Shown: positions 1-7,883 of the stretch, one piece after another
Position numbering within the stretch: position 1 is the stretch's first letter
How the letters are laid out: each line of letters begins with the position of its first letter
From: JBBDWJ01 sp040902925
GTDB lineage: Bacteria; Acidobacteriota; Terriglobia; Bryobacterales; UBA6623
Length of the DNA: 8,205 bases
Assembly: GCA_040902925.1 (NCBI GenBank)
Contig: JBBDWJ010000047.1
Span: 1-8,205, forward strand
Direction: 5' to 3'
Made by a program: the position numbers and the translations under genes
Notes under the pieces: model-generated
Database searches by the model: none
Seen by the model: only the letters and a program-made list of their open reading frames with translations
Told to the model about the DNA's origin: nothing

Positions 1-100
1 TTCAATGTATTTAGCCCCTTAACTTCGTGTCTCATTTTTGGGGTGCACTCCAACCCATGGCCCACCATGCCACCCACGCACGTCCCCGCCACCACCTCGC

Positions 101-106
101 TAGAAT
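101..106 (+). promoter_or_regulatory. Possible -10 box (TAGAAT) for priA
   Basis: TAGAAT lies 11 bases before ATG 118 and inside the alternative GTG-43 reading of priA. If used as a -10 element it would place the transcript start only a few bases before ATG 118, which would exclude the GTG 43 start. No good -35 hexamer is visible at the usual distance. Confidence 0.35.
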
Positions 107-117
107 CGAAAGAGTCG

Positions 118-2547
118 ATGCCGCTTCCCGGTTCACCCTACTGCGACGTCGCGCTGCCCGTCCCGCTTGACCAGCCTTTCACCTATTCGCTGCCGGAAAC
201 GCTGCGCCATCGCGTCAAGCCCGGTTCGCGCGTCTTAGCTCCGCTCGGCGCCCGCAAGCTGGCGGGTGTCGTGCTGGCCTGCCACGACCGCAAGCCCAAG
301 CAGCCGGCGCGCGACGTACTGCGGCTGCTCGACGAACAACCCGACTTGTCAGCGGAACAGCTCGAGCTGGGCCGCTGGATCGCCGAATACTACTGCGCCC
401 CGCTGGGGGAGGTGCTCAAGGCGATGCTGCCGCTCGGCGGCGAAACTCGCGCCGACAAAATTGTCTCGCTCACGCCGCAGGGACTCGACGCCGCGCGCCA
501 GTTCATGCACTCGACCACCCCCGACGACCCGTTCGTCAAGGTGCTGCGCGCGCTCGAAAAGCGGCCCCTGAGCGAAAAGTACCTGCGCAAGAAGCTCCCC
601 GATTCGGCAACGGCCGTTCGCGGTCTGCAGCGCAAGGGATTTCTGACCATCGACGCGGTTGTCAAAGACCGCGACCCGTTGCTGGCCCGCGGCGGCCGCG
701 TGATCGTCGAGGCCGGCGACGCTGCCGCCACGCCCGCGAAGCCGACGCGCGGGGAAAAGTGGCTGCTCGAGTTTCTTGAACAGCATGCTGGTCCGCACGA
801 TATCGAGCCGCTGCAGATCGAGCGCAAGGACGTCGCCGCGGTGGCGCGTAAACTGGCGAAGTCCGGCGCCGTCCTGATCCGCAGGATTGTCTCCGAGGAA
901 CCGATCGCCTCGATTGGCGATCACTCGATCGTGCTCAACCCGGCGCAGCAGGCCGCGCTGGCAGCCGTTTCGGAATCGATCGCCGATGGCGCGTTTCAGA
1001 CCTTCCTGCTCCACGGCGTCACCGGGTCCGGCAAAACCGAGGTCTACCTGCGGGCGATCGAGCAAGCGCTCCATGCGGGCAAGAGCTCGCTGTTGCTGGT
1101 CCCCGAAATCGGGTTGACGCCCGCGGTTGCGTCCTATTTCTTCGCCCGCTTCGGCAACGCCGTGGCGATCCTGCACAGCGCCTTCACCGGACTGGAGCGC
1201 TCCGAGCAGTGGCGCCGGGTGCGCGATGGCAAGGCGCGCGTCGTTGTCGGGACGCGCTCGAGCGTCTTTGCGCCGGTCCAAAACCTCGGCCTGATCATCG
1301 TCGACGAAGAGCACGAGTCGAGCTACAAGCAGGACGAGACGCCGCGCTACAACGGCCGCGACGTGGCGATCGTACGCGCGCGGGCCGCCGGCGCCACCGT
1401 GGTTCTCGGCTCGGCAACGCCCAGCCTCGAGTCGCGCTATAACGTCGAGCGCGGCAAATACCGCCTGCTGACCATGCCGGAGCGCATCGAGCAGCGCCCC
1501 ATGCCCAACGTCCAGATCATCGACATGCGCACCGAGTTCGTTGAGACCGGCCGCCAGGACATGTTCGCCCGCGCATTCGAAGAGACGGTCAAAGGGCGCC
1601 TCGCCGACGGCGAGCAGATCATGATCCTGCTCAATCGCCGCGGCTTTTCGACCGTCGTCGCCTGCCGCAGTTGCGGCCATCGCATGGAGTGCCGCGACTG
1701 CTCGCTGGCGCTCACTTATCACCGTGGCGAGCGCAAATTGATGTGCCACTACTGCAGCTATGTCGAGCCGGTGCCGTCGAAATGCCCCAAGTGCGATAGC
1801 GAGTACGTCTACTTCCTCGGCACCGGCGCCGAAAAAGTCGAAGACGTGCTGCGGCAGCGTTTTCCAACGGCGCGCATCGCGCGGCTCGACCGCGACTCGG
1901 TGCGCGGCCGCGATCATTACGAAACCGTTCTCAACGCCTTTCGCGAAAAAAGCTACGACATCCTGGTCGGCACCCAAATGATTGCCAAAGGGCACGACAT
2001 CCCGAACGTGACCTTCGTTGGAGTCGTCTCGGCGGATGTCGGCCTCGGCATCCCTGATTTTCGGGCCGCTGAGCGAACCTTCCAGTTGCTAACCCAGGTC
2101 GCGGGGCGCGCCGGGCGCGGCCATCGCCCCGGGCAGGTGCTGCTGCAAACAATCAATCCCGATCACTACGCGGTCCGCTTCGCGGCAGCGCAAGACTACG
2201 AAGGTTTCTACCGCAAGGAAGTCTATTTCCGCCGCGCGATGCACTATCCGCCGTTCACCGCCATGGCAAGTCTTTTGGTACGCAGCAAGAAGCTAGAAGA
2301 AGCTCTGGCGCTCAGCGGAAAGCTGGGCCATCACATGCGCGACCTGCCCGAAGGTGTCCGCATGCTGGGCCCCGCCGCCGCGCCGGTTGTGCGCCTGAAG
2401 ACCGACTATCGCTATCAGTTCCTGTTCAAATCAGCGAACCGCCGCGTGCTGGCCGTGGTGCTCCGAAAAGCCCGCGACTACGCGTTGGAGCAGAACTGGC
2501 CGGCCACGGCTTTGGTCATCGATGTGGATCCGATGAGCTTGATGTAA
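118..2547 (+). CDS. priA: Primosomal protein N' (replication restart helicase PriA)
   Basis: Superfamily 2 DNA helicase that recognises stalled or repaired forks and reloads the replicative helicase. Seen: an N-terminal 3'-end DNA-binding domain (PLDQPFTYSLP, then WIAEYYCAPLGEVLKAMLP); Walker A GVTGSGKT at residues 300-307; DEEH box starting at Asp396, followed by SSYKQ; GSATPSLES motif; eight zinc-binding cysteines (516, 519, 525, 528, 543, 546, 556, 559) set in the helicase core; motifs V and VI (GTQMIAKGHD, QVAGRAGRG); and a typical end, DVDPMSLM. About 809 residues, somewhat longer than E. coli PriA. The frame also opens at a GTG at 43, but I prefer ATG 118. The family's conserved region begins about 10 residues after it, an AAAGAG stretch lies 5 bases upstream, and a TAGAAT box sits at 101-106. 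No key residue is missing. The stop lies 7 bases from the stop of the convergent toxin gene. Confidence 0.96.
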   Translation: MPLPGSPYCDVALPVPLDQPFTYSLPETLRHRVKPGSRVLAPLGARKLAGVVLACHDRKPKQPARDVLRLLDEQPDLSAEQLELGRWIAEYYCAPLGEVLKAMLPLGGETRADKIVSLTPQGLDAARQFMHSTTPDDPFVKVLRALEKRPLSEKYLRKKLPDSATAVRGLQRKGFLTIDAVVKDRDPLLARGGRVIVEAGDAAATPAKPTRGEKWLLEFLEQHAGPHDIEPLQIERKDVAAVARKLAKSGAVLIRRIVSEEPIASIGDHSIVLNPAQQAALAAVSESIADGAFQTFLLHGVTGSGKTEVYLRAIEQALHAGKSSLLLVPEIGLTPAVASYFFARFGNAVAILHSAFTGLERSEQWRRVRDGKARVVVGTRSSVFAPVQNLGLIIVDEEHESSYKQDETPRYNGRDVAIVRARAAGATVVLGSATPSLESRYNVERGKYRLLTMPERIEQRPMPNVQIIDMRTEFVETGRQDMFARAFEETVKGRLADGEQIMILLNRRGFSTVVACRSCGHRMECRDCSLALTYHRGERKLMCHYCSYVEPVPSKCPKCDSEYVYFLGTGAEKVEDVLRQRFPTARIARLDRDSVRGRDHYETVLNAFREKSYDILVGTQMIAKGHDIPNVTFVGVVSADVGLGIPDFRAAERTFQLLTQVAGRAGRGHRPGQVLLQTINPDHYAVRFAAAQDYEGFYRKEVYFRRAMHYPPFTAMASLLVRSKKLEEALALSGKLGHHMRDLPEGVRMLGPAAAPVVRLKTDYRYQFLFKSANRRVLAVVLRKARDYALEQNWPATALVIDVDPMSLM

Positions 2548-2554
2548 AGGCTAT

Positions 2555-3031
2555 TCACGCATCCCCAGTTCTGATACGCCTTGCCCTGTCCCTGGCCCAC
2601 TGCTCTTTCGAAAGCCACATCTGAACGCCGCCGGAGCTGCTTTGCACCTTTCCGATAAAGGGGCCTTGATGGCGCTGAAGAAAGCGTCGCACGCCGCTCA
2701 TCGATCGAACGAAATTATCGGCGAGATCCCTGTGCGTCGCTTTGCCGATCAGGACAAACGTCCTGACCTTGGCCTGCATGAGGAGGTCGGTTTGTAGGGA
2801 ACGGTAGCGGATTCGCTTGTCATGGGTCACGGCAACCCAGCCTTGGCGGCCTACAGTTGGGAGCCACTCCTCGTCGGGTGTATCGTGCCGAAAGTGATCA
2901 CTGTGAACTTCAACAGCGATGCCGGCCGCACGCAAGATAGAAACGAAGGTTCTCCCGTTCAAGTCTCGGTCGATGAAGAAAACAGGGTCAGGCGACCCTT
3001 TCGTAGATGATCGCTTCTTCGACCTCGTCAT
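2555..3031 (-). CDS. vapC: VapC45-type PIN-like domain toxin
   Basis: Probable ribonuclease toxin of the VapC45 PIN-like family (M. tuberculosis Rv2019 is the named relative, by recall of the family). About 158 residues if started at ATG 3031; family members are usually about 130-150. Seen: N-terminal FFIDRDLNGRTF with the first acidic residues; DTPDEEWLP; VTHDKRIRYR with a further Asp; then FVLIGKATHRDL and QGPFIGKV near the C-terminus. This acidic layout is characteristic of the family. The ATG at 3031 is the last ATG before the conserved domain, so the gene overlaps the end of the upstream antitoxin gene by 44 bases and is probably translationally coupled to it; an in-frame ATG at 3079 is also possible. 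The upstream Shine-Dalgarno-like sequence is weak. Catalytic acids look intact, so the toxin could be active. Confidence 0.85.
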   Translation of the reverse strand: MTRSKKRSSTKGSPDPVFFIDRDLNGRTFVSILRAAGIAVEVHSDHFRHDTPDEEWLPTVGRQGWVAVTHDKRIRYRSLQTDLLMQAKVRTFVLIGKATHRDLADNFVRSMSGVRRFLQRHQGPFIGKVQSSSGGVQMWLSKEQWARDRARRIRTGDA

Positions 3032-3692
3032 TCGCCAACCCGTAGTCGCGGGCGACTTCTTCAATAGTGTCTCCCGCATCGATGCGGTCGGCTATCGAGG
3101 CTGTGGTGACGCTACGGCTCACCAGAACTGGCCGCCCGAAAGAGACGCGCGGATTGATTACGATGAGTTTGGGAGATTCAAGGGAGTGGTCTGTCCTCCG
3201 CGGGTACAGGCGGCAAGGTAAGCCTTGCAAATCATGCTCGATCCCTTCCAGATGAGAATCGAGCACACGCCTCATGGCGAGCTGCCCCGCCCTGCCAAGA
3301 TTGATCAGTTGCCCAAATTTTTCGAGAAAGAAGCTACCCGGCGCAGCTTTGAGGTCTTCGCGGATCAGAAGCCGGTTGATCCCGAAATGCCTTTCCGCGT
3401 AGTCCAGCGCTGTTCGGATCTCAGGCATGGGAACCCGATGAGCAACACGCAACGCTCGCAAAACGTGGGCTTCTACCAAGTTATGGAATGACAGGCGGGC
3501 ATCGCCGATCTCGGGTCTGGATATAAGTGGCTTGAAATAGCCCTGGTCCTTCGCTCGGGGGTAGGAACGGCCCGCAACCCAGGAACGCAAAGTCGCGGGG
3601 GAAAGTTTCAGGTATCGCGCCGCCTCGGCCAAGGCATAGATCGGAAGATCGCGCGGATCCCGGCCCCCGTAAATGGCGTTCCGTTTGCTCAA
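2988..3692 (-). CDS. vapB: VapB45-type antitoxin (HTH domain plus DUF433)
   Basis: Antitoxin and probable autorepressor paired with the PIN-like toxin downstream. About 234 residues, close to M. tuberculosis VapB45 (Rv2018, about 240 by recall). Seen: GGRDPRDLPIY followed by a MerR-like helix-turn-helix (ALAEAARYLKLSPATLRSWV, roughly residues 20-40); a helical middle; and a C-terminal DUF433 domain from about residue 175 (INPRVSFGRPVLVSRSVTTA, IADRIDAGDTIEEVARDYGL, EEAIIYERVA). The start is a TTG at 3692 with no clear Shine-Dalgarno sequence. An in-frame TAA about 50 bases upstream, with no ATG or GTG between, leaves little choice. Sampled lines of this gene are near 48-52% GC, lower than priA, which fits horizontal transfer. 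A role in transcriptional autoregulation is inferred from other TA modules. Confidence 0.83.
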   Translation of the reverse strand: MSKRNAIYGGRDPRDLPIYALAEAARYLKLSPATLRSWVAGRSYPRAKDQGYFKPLISRPEIGDARLSFHNLVEAHVLRALRVAHRVPMPEIRTALDYAERHFGINRLLIREDLKAAPGSFFLEKFGQLINLGRAGQLAMRRVLDSHLEGIEHDLQGLPCRLYPRRTDHSLESPKLIVINPRVSFGRPVLVSRSVTTASIADRIDAGDTIEEVARDYGLANDEVEEAIIYERVA

Positions 3693-3813
3693 GGTGTGTT
3701 CGAAGTCGGTTTGATAACCCGTTCCCGGTATCTGTCCAATCGGAGTTTAGCAAAACCCGGGCGCACGCCTTTTGGGTTAGCGCGGATGCGGCGTTTTTGC
3801 ACCCGAACATCCC

Positions 3814-3828
3814 ATCCTGCTGCAGGAT
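3814..3828. promoter_or_regulatory. 15-bp inverted repeat, candidate operator
   Basis: ATCCTG-CTG-CAGGAT is a perfect 6-bp dyad with a 3-base centre. It ends 6 bases before a TAGACT box (3835-3840), so a bound protein would sit over the -35/-10 spacer of the promoter for the peroxidase/arsS pair. The sequence does not look like the known AT-rich ArsR operators. The regulator is unknown. Confidence 0.35.
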
Positions 3829-3834
3829 CAGCGT

Positions 3835-3840
3835 TAGACT
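3835..3840 (+). promoter_or_regulatory. Possible -10 box (TAGACT) for the peroxidase/arsS operon
   Basis: TAGACT lies 26 bases before the ATG at 3867, leaving room for a leader that contains the AAGGAG ribosome-binding site. A -35 box at 17 bases is not evident, and the dyad occupies that area. Confidence 0.3.
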
Positions 3841-3850
3841 GAGACGAGCC

Positions 3851-3856
3851 AAGGAG
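3851..3856 (+). promoter_or_regulatory. Ribosome binding site AAGGAG
   Basis: Strong Shine-Dalgarno match 10 bases before ATG 3867. It fixes the start of the peroxidase-like gene. Confidence 0.6.
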
Positions 3857-3866
3857 AACAACGCGG

Positions 3867-4199
3867 ATGGCCGGCTATTATCACGATGAAGACCTTCCCC
3901 GCTTCGGCGACATGGGCAAGAACGCGCCCGAGCTGTGGGAGAAATTCCAGGCCTGGTATGGCGCTGTGTTCGCCGAGGGAGCGCTGACGCAGCGCGAGAA
4001 AGCGCTGATCGCCCTCGGCGTCGCGCATGCCGTGCAATGCCCCTACTGCATCGACGCCTACACGCAGGAGTGCCTGGAAAAAGGCTCCAACCTCGATCAG
4101 ATGACTGAGGCCGTCCACGTTGCCTCGGCAATTCGCGGCGGCGCAAGCCTCGTCCATGGGCTGCAGATGCGCAACGTCGCGAAGAAGCTGAGCATGTAA
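3867..4199 (+). CDS. Arsenosugar-associated peroxidase-like protein (AhpD/CMD fold)
   Basis: Small all-helical protein (110 residues) of the carboxymuconolactone decarboxylase/AhpD superfamily, which usually acts as a thiol-disulfide peroxidase partner. Seen: LTQREKALIALGVAHAVQC with Glu44 and His54, then the redox pair Cys58-Pro-Tyr-Cys61 followed by IDAYTQEC. The AhpD consensus has His four residues after the second Cys; here that position is Tyr65, and a third Cys lies at 69. The stop is 12 bases before the ArsS start, so the two genes are almost certainly co-transcribed. By recall, this kind of protein is the regular neighbour of ArsS-family radical SAM proteins and in some genomes carries selenocysteine; here both motif positions are ordinary Cys codons. 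The substrate is unknown; a link to arsenical handling is inferred from the neighbour. Confidence 0.85.
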   Translation: MAGYYHDEDLPRFGDMGKNAPELWEKFQAWYGAVFAEGALTQREKALIALGVAHAVQCPYCIDAYTQECLEKGSNLDQMTEAVHVASAIRGGASLVHGLQMRNVAKKLSM

Positions 4200-4211
4200 G
4201 GGTCCGCTGAA

Positions 4212-5264
<1,053 letters not shown>

Positions 5265-5350
5265 GCGCCAAACCGTCCTCTATAAACCCCGAATCGTTTT
5301 TTGCTCCAAGGGCCCCGAAACCTGAAAGATTGTATTGGTGAAGGGATCGT

Positions 5351-5518
5351 ATGAAACTGACGGTGGTGGTACACGAGGCGGAAGAAGGCGGATATTGGGC
5401 GGAGGTACCGGCGATACCCGGCTGCGCGACGCAAGGAGAAACCTTCGAGGAGCTGCTTAAGAATCTCTACGAAGCCGTTGATGGCTGTCTGTCGATTGCG
5501 CGAAAGAGGGAACCGTAG
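5351..5518 (+). CDS. hicB: HicB-like antitoxin, probably 3'-truncated
   Basis: Short gene of 55 codons, starting at ATG 5351 behind a good ribosome-binding site (GAAGGG, 5 bases before the ATG). The protein begins MKLTVVVHEAEEGGYWAEVP, then AIPGCATQGETFEELLKNLYEAV: the partly RNase H-like fold of HicB antitoxins, almost word for word the family consensus. Family members usually run about 65-75 residues. Here the last part (ARKREP) does not look like HicB, and the frame ends where a hicA fragment begins in another frame. I read this as an antitoxin cut short by a deletion that also removed the start of the toxin gene. It may still fold, since the sheet and main helix are present, and could act as an orphan antitoxin. 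Confidence 0.8.
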   Translation: MKLTVVVHEAEEGGYWAEVPAIPGCATQGETFEELLKNLYEAVDGCLSIARKREP

Positions 5519-5613
5519 CTCGCATTTCTGTGCTGGTTCATGGCAATCGTCCCGTCAAGAAGGGGCTGTTGAGCCATCTCCTGAAGACCGCAGGCCTCTC
5601 CGACAAGAGCTGA
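5497..5613 (+). pseudogene. hicA: hicA toxin remnant (C-terminal third only)
   Basis: In a frame different from hicB, the bases up to the TGA at 5611-5613 read EGTVARISVLVHGNRPVKKG followed by LLSHLLKTAGLSDKS. This matches the C-terminal end of HicA (YcfA-type double-stranded RNA-binding toxin): strand, VHGN-P-K-G loop and final LLKxAGLS helix. The N-terminal half with the start, the first helix and the catalytic GSHH-type histidine is absent. The frame is closed by a TGA at 5479-5481, with no start codon in between that would restore it. It overlaps the 3' end of hicB, so the toxin is dead. Confidence 0.75.
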
Positions 5614-5617
5614 CATA

Positions 5618-5632
5618 CCCCAGCTCCTGGGG
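5618..5632 (+). terminator. Short hairpin after the hicBA remnant
   Basis: CCCCAG-CTC-CTGGGG forms a perfect 6-bp GC-rich stem with a 3-base loop, starting 4 bases after the hicA-remnant stop and 42 bases before the peptidase start. No T-tract follows, so it is at best a weak or factor-assisted terminator; it could instead be an operator. Confidence 0.3.
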
Positions 5633-5660
5633 CCACCGAAGCCTACATGCCCTTCTTGTG

Positions 5661-5666
5661 TAGAAT
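5661..5666 (+). promoter_or_regulatory. Possible -10 box (TAGAAT) for the M28 peptidase
   Basis: TAGAAT lies 8 bases before ATG 5675. A transcript starting the usual 6-8 bases downstream would be leaderless or nearly so; consistent with this, no Shine-Dalgarno sequence is visible before this ATG. No -35 match is seen. Confidence 0.4.
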
Positions 5667-5674
5667 GCCTTTTC

Positions 5675-7840
5675 ATGAAGTCTTTCACCGCGCCAGCCCT
5701 GGCACTCCTGTGCGTTTCAGCCGCTCTGGCCCAGTCCGATACAAAGCCTCTCCGCGGCTTCACGGCTGAGCAATCCACGGCGCACCGCGCCCTGGAAGAA
5801 AAAATCCAAAAGACTCCGCAGCCGGAAAACATCCGCGAATACATCCGCGTGATGTCGGAGGAACCGCACCACACCGGCACCGAAGCCGGCCGGCGCGTCG
5901 CGCGCTACGTCCTCGAAAAGTTTCGCGCCTGGGGCCTGGACGCCGAAATCGAAGAATTCGACGGCCTGATGCCCACGCCCCGCGAACGCCACCTCGAGCT
6001 GCTCGAGCCGGAACACTACGTCGCGACGCTCAAAGAGCCGGCCATCCCCGAAGACAAAGATTCTTCGGACGAAGGGCAGCTCCCCGCCTACAACGCCTAC
6101 TCCGCCGACGGCGATGTCACCGCGCAGCTCGTCTACGTCAATTACGGCATGCCCGCCGATTACGAAAAGCTCGCCGAGCTGAACATCGACGTCAAGGGAA
6201 AGATTGTGCTGGCGCGATACGGAGGAGGCTGGCGCGGCATCAAGCCGAAGGTTGCGGCCGAGCATGGCGCCGTCGGCTGCATCATCTATTCCGACCCCAG
6301 AGACGACGGCTATTGGGGCGATGACGTTTATCCCTGGGGCCAGAACCGCCCCGAATTCGGTGTACAGCGCGGCAGCACCATGGATATGCCGATCCACCCG
6401 GGCGATCCGCTGACGCCGGGTTGGGGGGCGGAGCCGGGCGGCCGCAAGCTCGCCATCAAAGACGTCAAGACGCTGCCCACGATTCCGGTTCTACCAATTT
6501 CGTACGGCGACGCCAAGCCCTTGCTGAGAAATCTCGCCGGACCGGTGGCGCCGGAAGAGTGGCGCGGCGCGCTGCCGCTTACCTATCACGTCGGGCCGGG
6601 CCCGGCGAAAGTTCATCTCAAAGCCGCCTTCGACTGGAACGTCACCAAGGGCGAAAACGTGATCGCGAAGATCACCGGCTCGGAATTTCCCAACGAGTGG
6701 ATCCTCTACGGAAATCACCACGACGCCTGGGTCAACGGCGCGACCGACCCTGTCAGCGGCAACGCCGCGCTGATGGAAACCGCCCGCACGCTCGGCGAAA
6801 TGGTCAAGCACGGCTGGAAGCCCAAGCGCACGATCGTCTTCGCCAGTTGGGACGCCGAGGAATGGGGCTTGATCGGTTCGACCGAATGGGCCGAAAAACA
6901 CGCCGACGAACTGCGCAATAAGGCCGTCGTTTACTTCAACTCCGACACCAATCGCCAGGGCGTGCTAAGCATGAGCGGCTCGCACACACTGGAGCGTTTC
7001 CTCAACGATGTGGCGCGCGACTCGGTCGACCCGCTCAACGGCAAAAGCCTCTGGCAAATCATCCGCGACGACCGTATCAAGAACGAAAAGGACGAGACCA
7101 AGCGCACCGAGATCGACTCCCGCCGCGATCTCCGTATCAGCGCATTGGGCTCGGGATCGGACTACACCGTCTTCATCGACCATCTCACCGTCGCATCGAC
7201 CAACGTTTCGTTCAGCGACGACGGCGGCGGCGTCTATCACTCGATCTACGATTCCTTTGATTGGTACCGCCGCTTCGGCGATCCCCAGTTCGTCTATGGA
7301 CGCGCCCTGGCGCAGGTCCATTCGATGTCGTTGGCGCGCATGGCGGATGCGGTGGTGCTGCCGTTTGAATTCACCAACCTCGCCGACACGCTCGGAAAAT
7401 ATCTCCAGGAGCTCAACGAGCTACGCAACAAACAGCAGAAGACCGCGCCCGAAGCCGCATCCGTCGATCTGGCCCCCTTAAGCCCGGCCTTGGAGGACCT
7501 CGGCAAGGCCGCGCAGGCATACGAAGAAGCTGTCGAAGCGGCCTTTTCCGGCGCCGGGCCCAAAGGCGACCTGACCCGCCTCAACGCCATCCTGCGGCAA
7601 GCCGAAAGCGCGATGGGCCGCCCCGAAGGCCTGCCAGGACGCGAATGGTACCGCCACCAGGTCTACGCGCCCGGCTTCTACACCGGCTACGGAGTCAAAA
7701 CCATTCCCGGCATCCGGGAAGCGCTCGAAGAAAAACAATGGGACACCGCCAAGCGGCAAGTGGCAGTGTTTCAGGAGGTTTTGGAGGCGCTCACCAAGCA
7801 GGTGCAAGCGGCCGAAGAAGAGCTGCGAAAACGCCTGTAG
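5675..7840 (+). CDS. Secreted M28 metallopeptidase, glutamate carboxypeptidase II-like
   Basis: Exported two-zinc aminopeptidase/carboxypeptidase of family M28, in the PSMA/transferrin-receptor-like group; 721 residues, close to the usual length for the group. Seen: a signal peptide (residues 1-19, hydrophobic ALALLCVSAALA, likely cleavage after Ala19; the Cys13 context is not a good lipobox); an N-terminal segment with EEPHHTGTEAG; a protease-associated (PA) domain around residues 110-300 (DVKGKIVLARYGG, GAVGCIIYSDP); then the catalytic domain with His348 and Asp358 (GNHHDAW, TDPVSGNAA), Glu395 and Glu396 (FASWDAEEWGLIGSTEWAE), Asp424 (FNSDTN) and His522 (YHSIYDSFDWY). Spacing matches human GCPII ligands 377, 387, 424/425, 453 and 553. 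The C-terminal helical part from about 590 corresponds to the TfR dimerisation domain. All catalytic residues are intact. Probably a nutrient peptidase outside the cytoplasm; the substrate is unknown. Confidence 0.93.
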   Translation: MKSFTAPALALLCVSAALAQSDTKPLRGFTAEQSTAHRALEEKIQKTPQPENIREYIRVMSEEPHHTGTEAGRRVARYVLEKFRAWGLDAEIEEFDGLMPTPRERHLELLEPEHYVATLKEPAIPEDKDSSDEGQLPAYNAYSADGDVTAQLVYVNYGMPADYEKLAELNIDVKGKIVLARYGGGWRGIKPKVAAEHGAVGCIIYSDPRDDGYWGDDVYPWGQNRPEFGVQRGSTMDMPIHPGDPLTPGWGAEPGGRKLAIKDVKTLPTIPVLPISYGDAKPLLRNLAGPVAPEEWRGALPLTYHVGPGPAKVHLKAAFDWNVTKGENVIAKITGSEFPNEWILYGNHHDAWVNGATDPVSGNAALMETARTLGEMVKHGWKPKRTIVFASWDAEEWGLIGSTEWAEKHADELRNKAVVYFNSDTNRQGVLSMSGSHTLERFLNDVARDSVDPLNGKSLWQIIRDDRIKNEKDETKRTEIDSRRDLRISALGSGSDYTVFIDHLTVASTNVSFSDDGGGVYHSIYDSFDWYRRFGDPQFVYGRALAQVHSMSLARMADAVVLPFEFTNLADTLGKYLQELNELRNKQQKTAPEAASVDLAPLSPALEDLGKAAQAYEEAVEAAFSGAGPKGDLTRLNAILRQAESAMGRPEGLPGREWYRHQVYAPGFYTGYGVKTIPGIREALEEKQWDTAKRQVAVFQEVLEALTKQVQAAEEELRKRL

Positions 7841-7859
7841 CGCCGACGCGTGTCATCCC

Positions 7860-7881
7860 AACCGGAAGAGCCGGTCCGGTT
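7860..7881. terminator. Candidate hairpin between convergent genes
   Basis: AACCGG at 7860-7865 pairs with CCGGTT at 7876-7881 (loop 10), or ACCGG pairs with CCGGT at 7871-7875 (loop 5). It sits between the stops of the peptidase (plus) and the binding-protein gene (minus), where a bidirectional terminator is expected. There is no clear T-tract on either side. Confidence 0.3.
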
Positions 7882-7883
7882 CC

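Larger units (their letters stand above)
3693..3866. promoter_or_regulatory. Divergent intergenic control region
   Basis: This is the spacer between the antitoxin gene (leftward) and the peroxidase-like gene (rightward), so it must hold both promoters. On the plus side there is a perfect dyad at 3814-3828, a TAGACT box at 3835-3840 and AAGGAG at 3851-3856. On the minus side a TAAACT at about 3743-3748 could serve as a -10 box for the antitoxin. No small ORF or RNA gene was recognised. Confidence 0.5.

Noticed and set aside
349..1995. Long minus-strand open frame (548 codons) opposite priA
   Set aside because: It lies wholly within priA and is rich in Arg, Ala, Gly and Asp with no domain pattern. 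It is a shadow of the GC-rich codon pattern of the real gene.
4038..4049. Selenocysteine in the peroxidase-like protein
   Set aside because: Relatives may use selenocysteine at this motif, but here both positions are TGC codons and there is no in-frame TGA.
5478..5663. Plus-strand open frame of 61 codons in the hicBA region
   Set aside because: Its translation shows nothing recognisable, while the other two frames read HicB and HicA sequence over the same bases.
5467..5880. Minus-strand open frame of 137 codons over the hicBA remnant and peptidase start
   Set aside because: It runs antisense to recognisable HicB, HicA and signal-peptide sequences and has no family features of its own.
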